A DNA stretch of 5,568 nucleotides, taken from the NCBI GenBank assembly GCA_023458215.1, contig JAEXAJ010000194.1, positions 1-5,568 of the forward strand, in the 5' to 3' direction. The translations under genes were made by a program, and so were the position numbers. Below are positions 1 through 5,568 of the stretch, piece by piece (within the stretch, counting starts at the first letter, position 1; the number at the start of each line of letters is the position of its first letter). The stretch is from Bacteroidota bacterium. GTDB lineage: Bacteria; Bacteroidota; Bacteroidia; Bacteroidales; Bacteroidaceae. Below the pieces are notes generated by a model. That model had not been told where the DNA came from, searched no databases, and saw only the letters and a list, made by a program, of their open reading frames with translations.

Positions 1-35
1 TTAATCAATTTATTAACTTAACACATTACAAAGAT

Positions 36-3000
36 ATGAGAAAAATTTCTTTGAATGGGCTTTTTTGCCCAAAAAGTTTAGTATTTAAGCAAATATTACG
101 AACTATGAAGATCACACTATTCCTTCTTTTGTTTGTAACGTTCCAGGCATACAGCCATGCTACTTACTCTCAAAGTGCAAGAATCAGCATCCCCCGTTCT
201 GAGTTACGAGTAGGCGAAATCCTCGATAAAATCGAGGCTCAGACCGAATATTTGTTCGTCTACAATAAGAAAAGTGTGGACGTGCGACGCACTGTAAATG
301 TAGATGCAGACAATCAACCTGTGTCCGAAGTTTTGGACGAAATTTTTAATGGTACCGACATCAGATATGTAATGGAAGGCAAGAATATAGTGCTGACCAA
401 ACAAAATGAAAAGGCAAATGAAATCATTACTGCCGTACAACAAGAGAATATCTCTGTGAAAGGTGTTGTTACCGATACGAAAGGTGAACCCATTATCGGT
501 GCCAATGTCGTGGAAAAAGGAACTACAAACGGGTGCATTACCAATATAGACGGTGAGTTTACACTAAACACTCCAGCCAATGCAACGCTGGTCATTAGCT
601 TTATCGGATACCAGCCTGTAACGATTGCTCTCAACGGGCAGCAAACTCTTAATGTACAGATGCAGGAAGAAGCCCTGTCATTGGAAACAGTTGTGGTAAC
701 CGCTATGGGTATCAAGAAAAAAGCCGCTTCACTGACTTACTCTACCCAGCAGGTAGGTGGCGACGAACTGACACGCGCCAAAGACCCGAACATGATTAAT
801 GCATTAGCCGGAAAAACCGCCGGTGTATCCATTACACGCAACTCTTCCGGTTTAGGTGGTTCTGCCAAGGTTTCTATCCGTGGTATTCGTTCTGCCAATG
901 CCGACGGTAACAACCAGCCATTATATGTCATTGACGGTGTGCCTATGCTGAATAATACATCAGAACAAGCCTTTTCCGCCATGGGTGGCAATAATGATAC
1001 CGGTAACCGCGACTCCGGCGACGGTATCTCCAACCTCAATCCGGACGACATTGAAAGCATGAGCATCCTGAAAGGTGCTTCCGCCGCCGCTCTTTACGGT
1101 TCGCAAGCCGCCAATGGTGTAATCCTTATCACCACCAAGAAAGGAAAAGCAGGTATGCAACGCATCACCTTCTCTTCCAACCTCACTGTTGACCACGCCA
1201 TCAGCCTGCCCGAATTCCAAAACAGATACGGCGCCAGCGGCGAAACCAGTTGGGGCGCAGAAAACGCAAGTATGAAAGCTTACGACAATGTGGGCGACTA
1301 TTTCAGTAACGGAGTGACAGCTACAAACTCTTTATCCATCACAGCAGGAAAAGAGAAGATGCAAACTTACTTCTCTTATGCCAACACTACTGCCAGTGGC
1401 ATTGTTGATGTAAACAAACTTCAGAAACACAACATCACTTTCCGCGAAACAGCCTCCCTCTTCAACGAACGCTTGACGCTGGATGCCAACGTGAACCTGA
1501 TGACCCAGAAAATCAAGAACCGCCCTACTTCCGGTGGTTATTATATGAACCCATTGGTAGGTTTATATTCCTTCCCACGTGGCGAAGACATGAGTGTTTA
1601 CCGCGACAACAACGGCTTCGAAAGATATGATGACAACAGAGCTATGCCCCTGCAGAACTGGTATACAGACATCAGTGGCTTCACTCAGAACCCTTATTGG
1701 CTAAACAACAGGGTTACCAGCAACGACAAACGTTTTCGCACAATGGCTTCATTGAGTGCTAACCTGAAGGTAAACGACTGGTTCACCATCCAGGCACGCG
1801 GCAATGTAGATTATATCAACGATAATTACGACCAGAAGATGTACGCCGGCACAGCAGCCGATGTGGCTCACGAAAACGGACGTTATATCAAGCTGAACCG
1901 TCAGGAATTCATGATGTACGGCGACGTGATGGCAATGTTCAACAAAACCTGGAACGACTGGTCACTGAATGCAGCCCTTGGTAGCAGCATCAACACTACG
2001 AAAGTGAACTCGCTAAGCCTCGACTCCGGAAAATCCGGCTTATACAAAGCAAACGTATTTACAGTTGCCAATATGAATCTGGGCGGCGCCGGTACTTCTT
2101 TCATCGACGAACTGAACGACCAAAGACGTACTATCCAATCCCTCTTCGCAACAGCACAAATCGGTTGGAAAGAAAGCCTTTACTTAGACCTGACCGCCCG
2201 TAACGACTGGTCGTCTACACTGGCCAACACGAAGAGCGAAGGTTCCGGTTTCTTCTACCCCTCAGTAGGTGTATCCTGGATTTTGAACCAGACACTCAAC
2301 CTCCCGTCATGGATTAGCTTCGGTAAAGTCCGCGCATCTTGGGCACAAGTAGGTAACGACCTTCCTATCGGCATCACCAGTCCTGCACAGACTATTACAG
2401 CCGGTGGCGTAGTCAATCCCATCGACTATTACTTTGCCGAAGACCTGAAACCGGAAATCAGTACCTCTATCGAATTTGGTACCGAATGGAGATTCTTCAA
2501 CAGTCGTTTGGATTTCGACTTCACGTTCTATCGCACTGATACCAAAAACCAATTGATCCGTGTAAACACTACTGCCGAAAAGCGTCGTTTCCGTTGGATT
2601 AACGCAGGTAAGATTCGCAACACCGGTATTGAAGTCACCGTAGGAGCCACTCCGCTGATGAACGACAATTTCCGTTGGAAAACTCAGTTTAATTTCGCTA
2701 CCAATAAGAATGAGATTGTATCTTTGGGTGGAACACCCAGCTTCCAGTATGCTTCCGGCAACGTAAGTATGCCTTATAAGATGATGGTTGTAGAAGGCGG
2801 TTCATTGGGCGACATCTACGGAAACGTATTTGTACGTGATGAAAGCGGTAAGATTCTTTTGGAACCGGCAACAGACAAAGATGGCAATGAAAACAAAAAC
2901 GCCGGCCTGCCGCAGGTAACCACTGACAAGGCTGCGAAGATTGGTAACTTCAATCCCGACTGGACTCTTGGTTGGAGCAATAGTCTGACTTACAAAGGTT

Positions 3001-3461
3001 TCTCACTTTACTTCCTGATTGATACCCGCATGGGTGGCGACGTTATTTCACTGACGCAAGCCGGTCTGGATTATGCAGGTGTAAGCAAGGCAACCGATGA
3101 CGCACGCACAGCAAAGCACTACATGCTGGAAGGTCAGAAAATCGAGAACGTAAAAGGTTTCTATCAAATGGTAGGCGACCGCGGTAACGGTACCACAGAA
3201 TTCTACAGATACGATGGAACTAACATCCGCTTGCGCGAGTTGTCATTGGGCTACTCCTTCCCGCAGCAGATGCTCGAAAAGACAGGATTCATCAAAGGTG
3301 TAGACCTCTCACTGGTGGCCCGCAATCTGTTCTTCATCTACAAAGATGCCCCGTTCGACCCGGACGCAACGATGTCCGTAGGTAATGATAACCAAGGTTT
3401 GGATACCTATGGTATGCCTTCAACGAGAAACATTGGATTCAATATTAAACTCACTTTCTAA
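36..3461 (+). CDS. SusC/RagA-family TonB-dependent outer-membrane transporter with N-terminal STN domain
   Basis: Imports a ligand, probably an oligosaccharide or other nutrient, across the outer membrane using TonB energy, working with the SusD-type lipoprotein encoded next. Domains seen in order: a basic N-terminus and hydrophobic signal segment (about residues 24-43, LFLLLFVTFQAYSHA); an STN/secretin-TonB domain (about 49-121); a carboxypeptidase-regulatory-like beta-sandwich (about 139-211, with VKGVVTDTKGEPIIGANV and the IDGEFTL and FIGYQ motifs); a TonB-box-like segment (about 218-225, TVVVTAMG); a plug (about 228-370, with VSIRGIRS, PLYVIDGVP, SILKGASAAALYGSQAANGV and ITTKKGKAG); then a barrel ending in a terminal Phe (FNIKLTF). 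At 1141 residues it has the length expected for SusC proteins that carry an STN domain. In this family STN proteins signal to a FecR-like anti-sigma factor and an ECF sigma factor; neither is in the window. The start at 36 gives a 23-residue extension before Met24 (base 105), a plausible alternative start. The ORF is intact. Substrate unknown. Confidence 0.97.
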   Translation: MRKISLNGLFCPKSLVFKQILRTMKITLFLLLFVTFQAYSHATYSQSARISIPRSELRVGEILDKIEAQTEYLFVYNKKSVDVRRTVNVDADNQPVSEVLDEIFNGTDIRYVMEGKNIVLTKQNEKANEIITAVQQENISVKGVVTDTKGEPIIGANVVEKGTTNGCITNIDGEFTLNTPANATLVISFIGYQPVTIALNGQQTLNVQMQEEALSLETVVVTAMGIKKKAASLTYSTQQVGGDELTRAKDPNMINALAGKTAGVSITRNSSGLGGSAKVSIRGIRSANADGNNQPLYVIDGVPMLNNTSEQAFSAMGGNNDTGNRDSGDGISNLNPDDIESMSILKGASAAALYGSQAANGVILITTKKGKAGMQRITFSSNLTVDHAISLPEFQNRYGASGETSWGAENASMKAYDNVGDYFSNGVTATNSLSITAGKEKMQTYFSYANTTASGIVDVNKLQKHNITFRETASLFNERLTLDANVNLMTQKIKNRPTSGGYYMNPLVGLYSFPRGEDMSVYRDNNGFERYDDNRAMPLQNWYTDISGFTQNPYWLNNRVTSNDKRFRTMASLSANLKVNDWFTIQARGNVDYINDNYDQKMYAGTAADVAHENGRYIKLNRQEFMMYGDVMAMFNKTWNDWSLNAALGSSINTTKVNSLSLDSGKSGLYKANVFTVANMNLGGAGTSFIDELNDQRRTIQSLFATAQIGWKESLYLDLTARNDWSSTLANTKSEGSGFFYPSVGVSWILNQTLNLPSWISFGKVRASWAQVGNDLPIGITSPAQTITAGGVVNPIDYYFAEDLKPEISTSIEFGTEWRFFNSRLDFDFTFYRTDTKNQLIRVNTTAEKRRFRWINAGKIRNTGIEVTVGATPLMNDNFRWKTQFNFATNKNEIVSLGGTPSFQYASGNVSMPYKMMVVEGGSLGDIYGNVFVRDESGKILLEPATDKDGNENKNAGLPQVTTDKAAKIGNFNPDWTLGWSNSLTYKGFSLYFLIDTRMGGDVISLTQAGLDYAGVSKATDDARTAKHYMLEGQKIENVKGFYQMVGDRGNGTTEFYRYDGTNIRLRELSLGYSFPQQMLEKTGFIKGVDLSLVARNLFFIYKDAPFDPDATMSVGNDNQGLDTYGMPSTRNIGFNIKLTF
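56..71 (+). other. Small perfect inverted repeat near the 5' end of the SusC-type gene
   Basis: TGGGC (56-60) and GCCCA (67-71) can form a 5-bp, GC-rich stem around a loop of six T. It lies 20 bases after the first ATG and ends 33 bases before the alternative ATG at 105. In mRNA it could modestly affect initiation at either start. It is not a standard terminator, because the T run is in the loop and the stem is followed by A residues. A chance origin is possible. Confidence 0.4.
105..107 (+). other. Alternative start codon of the SusC-type gene (Met24)
   Basis: An in-frame ATG at 105 would produce a conventional, compact signal peptide beginning MKITLFLLLFVTFQAYS. The first ATG at 36 places 23 extra, mostly polar and basic residues in front of the hydrophobic segment. 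Neither start has a clear Shine-Dalgarno sequence, which is usual in Bacteroidota, so the ribosome binding site does not decide. The extended N-terminus reads like those of many STN-type SusC proteins of this group (short basic stretch, then a second MK before the hydrophobic core), so the longer start is kept. N-terminal processing would leave the same mature protein either way. Confidence 0.4.
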
Positions 3462-3473
3462 TACCTGAACGAT

Positions 3474-5099
3474 ATGAATAAGATAAAATATACAGCCGTA
3501 CTACTCTTGGGTGGACTTTTAAGTCTTTCATCCTGCACCGATAATTTTGCCGGATTCAACGATACAAAAGGAGCGTATACAGACGATTTACAAAAATATG
3601 ACAACCAGACCAACCTGGTACCTTTTTCTACCATTCAAAAAGGTATCATCTACCAGACGGGTGTAGAAGGAACCGACTGGCAATATCAAATAATCCAGAA
3701 TCTGGTAGCCGATATGTATGGCGGATTCTTCCATGACATGAATGGTGCGTTCAATCAGAACAACTCCACCTACAACCTGAACAATGGCTGGACAAGTGCC
3801 ATGTGGACCTATGCCTACGGCAACGTCATGCCTTCCATCGCTGATTCCGAAGAATTGAACACAGCCGAAGAGTGGCCCTTGTATCATGCTCTTACGAAAG
3901 TGCTGAAAGTAGCCCTCCTGCATCGTGTAAGCGACTATTATGGCCCTATCCTTTATGATGGTTTCGGCACTGCCGCACAAACTCCCCAGTCTCAGCAGGA
4001 AGTTTACAAACGTTTCTTCGAAGACTTGGCAACAGCCATCAATATTCTGAAAGATTATAAAGGCGGCGTATCTTTTGAAAGCGCCGACTTCATGATGCCG
4101 GAAGGCAAACGCACGCCTGCACAATGGCTGAAGTTTGCCAACTCTCTCCGCTTGCGCCTGGCAATGCGTGTATCCAATGTGGACCCCACTTTAGCCAAAG
4201 AACAAGCTCAGGCCGCATTAGACGCACAGAATGGCGGTGTATTGGAAACATCTAACGAAACAGTAGGCCAATATGGAATCCGCAACCCGCTGGGTGGTGT
4301 TTCCGGTTGGGGCGAAGTATTTATGAACGCCAGCCTGGAGTCTTTCCTGAAAGGATATAACGACCCGCGTTTGAAGTCTTACTTTAATGCCGCGCAAGAT
4401 GGTAGAGACAATGATGGCAACATTACGCAGACCGTGGCCGGTGTGAAACAACTGACCAGCATCGAAGGCAAGTTTAAAGGTGTGCGCCAGGGAACAGGTG
4501 TAGGCGACAACCGTTACTCTACTCACTCACGAACCACCATCACCACCAGCAGCAAGATTATAGTAATGGCTGCTGCCGAGATATGGTTCCTTCGCGCAGA
4601 AGCTGCCTTGAGAGGCTTTACCTCCGAAGACGTGGAAAGTTGCTACAAACAAGGTGTCACCACCTCCTTTGCACAATGGGACGCCAGTGGCGTAAGCGAA
4701 TATCTGGAAAGTGAAAATACTCCGGCTGATTATGTAGATACATTCGATAAGAACTTTGATGCCAAAGCAACTACCAGCATCACCCCGAAATGGGATAATG
4801 CAGCTGATAATGAAACGAAACTGGAAAGAATCATCACCCAAAAGTGGCTGGCTATCTATCCCGAAGGTTGCGAAGCTTGGGCAGAACAACGCCGCACCGG
4901 CTATCCGAAACTCTTCAAAGTAGTAGTAAATAACAGTAGTAACGCCATTAGTACAGATGAGATGATTCGCCGAGTATTCTTCAATCAGGATTATATTACG
5001 AACAACAAACCGTTGTATGATGCATTGGTTAGCAAGTTAGGCGGTCAAGATACCGGTGGTACACGTCTTTGGTGGGATACCGGAAAAAATAATTTCTAA
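3474..5099 (+). CDS. SusD/RagB-family (SusD-like_2) surface lipoprotein
   Basis: Ligand-binding lipoprotein expected to sit on the outer face of the outer membrane as the lid of the preceding SusC-type channel. A lipoprotein signal peptide is visible: MNKIK, hydrophobic residues 8-18, then lipobox LSSC with acylated Cys21. The +3 Asp gives only a weak match to the acidic export signals of Bacteroidota surface lipoproteins. Family landmarks follow: NNGWTSAMWTYAYGNV (about 103-118), KVLKVALLHRVSDYYGPILYDGF (about 142-164), the helical segment RTPAQWLKFANSLRLRLAMR (about 213-232), AAAEIWFLRAEAALRGF (about 366-382), and ITQKWLAIYPEGCEAWAEQRRTGYP (about 454-478). The last of these is typical of the SusD-like_2 subgroup rather than of classical starch-binding SusD. 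The length of 541 residues is normal. It begins 12 bases after the transporter stop codon, so co-transcription is nearly certain. Family assignment is secure; the ligand is unknown. Confidence 0.96.
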   Translation: MNKIKYTAVLLLGGLLSLSSCTDNFAGFNDTKGAYTDDLQKYDNQTNLVPFSTIQKGIIYQTGVEGTDWQYQIIQNLVADMYGGFFHDMNGAFNQNNSTYNLNNGWTSAMWTYAYGNVMPSIADSEELNTAEEWPLYHALTKVLKVALLHRVSDYYGPILYDGFGTAAQTPQSQQEVYKRFFEDLATAINILKDYKGGVSFESADFMMPEGKRTPAQWLKFANSLRLRLAMRVSNVDPTLAKEQAQAALDAQNGGVLETSNETVGQYGIRNPLGGVSGWGEVFMNASLESFLKGYNDPRLKSYFNAAQDGRDNDGNITQTVAGVKQLTSIEGKFKGVRQGTGVGDNRYSTHSRTTITTSSKIIVMAAAEIWFLRAEAALRGFTSEDVESCYKQGVTTSFAQWDASGVSEYLESENTPADYVDTFDKNFDAKATTSITPKWDNAADNETKLERIITQKWLAIYPEGCEAWAEQRRTGYPKLFKVVVNNSSNAISTDEMIRRVFFNQDYITNNKPLYDALVSKLGGQDTGGTRLWWDTGKNNF

Positions 5100-5144
5100 T
5101 CCTATTAAATATAAAACCAAGGTATAGAATTTTGATTAGTGGTG

Positions 5145-5172
5145 TTTTCTCCGTATTAGTTACGAGGGAAAA
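5145..5172 (+). other. Bulged hairpin in the 3' untranslated region of the SusCD operon
   Basis: TTTTCTC (5145-5151) followed by CGTA (5152-5155) can pair with TACG (5161-5164) and GGGAAAA (5166-5172). This gives an 11-pair stem with one G-U pair, a single bulged A at 5165 and a five-base loop TTAGT. No T tract follows on either strand, so it is not itself a terminator. It sits 7 bases upstream of the terminator stem and could protect the mRNA 3' end or be part of a processed 3' fragment. The pairing is read directly from the sequence; its function is unknown. Confidence 0.5.
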
Positions 5173-5179
5173 AGATTGG

Positions 5180-5217
5180 AAGGAGTAAAGTCATTTGGGG
5201 GGCTTTACTCCTTTTCT
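5180..5217 (+). terminator. Intrinsic (Rho-independent) terminator of the SusCD operon
   Basis: AAGGAGTAAAG (5180-5190) and CTTTACTCCTT (5203-5213) form a perfect 11-bp stem around a 12-base loop ending in six G. The 3' arm runs into TTTTCT (5212-5217), the U tract needed for release. It lies about 80 bases after the SusD-type stop codon and is the obvious end of the operon transcript. On the minus strand the stem is followed after 6 bases by a run of five T (complement of 5169-5173), so weak activity for read-through from the convergent gene is conceivable. Confidence 0.9.
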
Positions 5218-5231
5218 ATCAGCGCATTACA

Positions 5232-5369
5232 TTTACCGATCATTTACCGCAAGATGTAAAAGCATTTACCGCAGGATGTAACGACCTTTACCACCTATTG
5301 TAACGCTCTTTACCTCGGTATGTAACGGCCTTTACCTCGGCGTGTAAATGGAGTTACCATTTGGGGTAA
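5232..5369. repeat. Tandem array of 22-bp degenerate repeats with internal dyad symmetry
   Basis: The unit reads TTTACC-N6-TGTAA-N5. TTTACC-type starts occur at 5243, 5265, 5287, 5309, 5331 and 5353 (the last is GTTACC), exactly 22 bases apart. TGTAA-type partners occur at 5255, 5277, 5299, 5321, 5343 and 5365 (the last is GGTAA), also exactly 22 apart. An extra TTTACC at 5232 lies 11 bases before the first full unit, as if half a unit remained. TTTAC and GTAAA are inverted repeats, so each unit is a small palindrome and each arm could also pair with the neighbouring unit. The linkers vary (for example CGCAAG, CGCAGG, TCGGTA and TCGGCG between the arms) while the arms are conserved. The period is not a multiple of three and no gene covers it. 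It lies between two convergent genes. No known element name is assigned. Confidence 0.85.
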
Positions 5370-5419
5370 GCAGAATCTTCATGGAATGAAAACAATCGTT
5401 GGGTTCGTATCTTTAATTA

Positions 5420-5568
5420 TCACTTATAAACCTGTATCGGCAACTCCCCGCGCAATGCTCCCAAAACATTCACAGCAAGTGCCTCCAGTTCATCTTCCCC
5501 GGGATAGACATGCACCGGAGCAAGGAAAGAAACCCGTTCCTTCAAACGGGAAATGACATACTCTGAAT
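5420..5568 (-). CDS. buk: Butyrate kinase, C-terminal end (partial, runs off the window)
   Basis: The minus strand encodes 48 residues ending in a TGA stop (complement of 5420-5422); the 5' part lies beyond the window. The peptide contains ERVSFLAPVHVYPGEDELEA followed by LAVNVLGALRGE. This matches the conserved C-terminus of butyrate kinases: an APV-x-VYPGE(D/N)E-x-EALA core, then an LRGE-type tail. The enzyme belongs to the acetate/propionate/butyrate kinase (ASKHA) superfamily and interconverts butyryl-phosphate plus ADP with butyrate plus ATP in the cytoplasm; branched acyl phosphates can also be substrates. The full-length enzyme is usually about 350 residues, so roughly the last seventh is here. 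It is commonly paired with phosphate butyryltransferase (ptb), which would lie outside the window. It is convergent with the transporter operon and functionally unrelated to it. The assignment rests on recalled family motifs in a short fragment. Confidence 0.88.
   Translation of the reverse strand, partial: SEYVISRLKERVSFLAPVHVYPGEDELEALAVNVLGALRGELPIQVYK

Larger units (their letters stand above)
5100..5419. other. Intergenic region between convergent genes
   Basis: This 320-base stretch has no credible coding sequence. From left to right it holds about 45 bases of A/T-rich 3' untranslated sequence, the bulged hairpin, the operon terminator, the 22-bp repeat array, and then about 50 bases (5370-5419) downstream of the butyrate kinase stop. 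In that last part only a short palindrome is visible: TTCAT and ATGAA at 5378-5390 around a three-base loop. I see no strong terminator for butyrate kinase between its stop codon and the repeat array. Confidence 0.8.

Noticed and set aside
1..35. Bacteroides-type promoter (TTTG ... TAnnTTTG) upstream of the SusC-type gene
   Set aside because: The leader is A/T rich, but no TAnnTTTG or -33 TTTG pair can be found in these 35 bases. The promoter must lie upstream of the window.
314..715. Open frame of 133 codons on the minus strand, opposite the STN and regulatory-like domains
   Set aside because: Antisense to a clearly conserved region; the Ser/Thr/Val-rich translation resembles no protein family. 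The other antisense frames in the two large genes were rejected for the same reason.
3588..4124. Open frame of 178 codons on the minus strand, inside the SusD-type gene
   Set aside because: It lies wholly antisense to a well-supported gene and has no recognisable domain or plausible start signal. It is a shadow of the codon pattern of the real gene.
5197..5202. Run of six G as a phase-variable homopolymer
   Set aside because: It lies in the loop of a terminator outside any reading frame or promoter, so slippage would have no evident switching effect.
5232..5369. CRISPR array
   Set aside because: Units are contiguous with a 22-base period. The variable parts are only 5-6 bases, too short to be spacers, and the conserved part is split into two short arms. 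No cas gene is nearby.
5378..5390. Palindrome TTCAT/ATGAA as a terminator for butyrate kinase
   Set aside because: The stem is only 5 bp and A/T rich, and on the minus strand it is followed by GATTCTG rather than a T tract.

Overview
This window looks like chromosomal DNA from a gut Bacteroides or a close relative in the Bacteroidales. The evidence is a tandem SusC/SusD pair (a gene arrangement restricted to Bacteroidota), a SusC-type transporter carrying an N-terminal STN signalling domain, a lipoprotein signal peptide on the SusD partner, A/T-rich leader DNA without a classical Shine-Dalgarno sequence, and moderate GC content in the genes.

Layout: bases 1-35 are the end of an A/T-rich leader. 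Bases 36-3461 (+) encode a complete 1141-residue SusC/RagA-family TonB-dependent outer-membrane transporter with signal peptide, STN domain, carboxypeptidase-regulatory-like domain, TonB box region, plug and barrel. After 12 bases, 3474-5099 (+) encode its 541-residue SusD/RagB-type surface lipoprotein, of the SusD-like_2 kind. Bases 5100-5419 contain no gene. They hold a bulged hairpin (5145-5172), a strong intrinsic terminator (5180-5217), and a tandem array of 22-bp repeats in which each unit is itself a small inverted repeat (about 5232-5369). Bases 5420-5568 (-) are the last 48 codons of a convergent gene recognisable as butyrate kinase (buk), cut by the window edge.

The two complete genes should be co-transcribed. 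They should act as one outer-membrane complex: the SusD lipoprotein caps the SusC barrel and delivers ligand, which is imported with energy from TonB. The STN domain implies that ligand binding is also reported to a periplasmic anti-sigma factor, but no regulator lies inside the window. No glycoside hydrolase, protease or sensor gene is visible, so the substrate cannot be named. Butyrate kinase belongs to a separate transcription unit and shares only the 3' intergenic region.

The coding part is ordinary for this group. The least explained element is the 22-bp repeat array between the two convergent transcription units.
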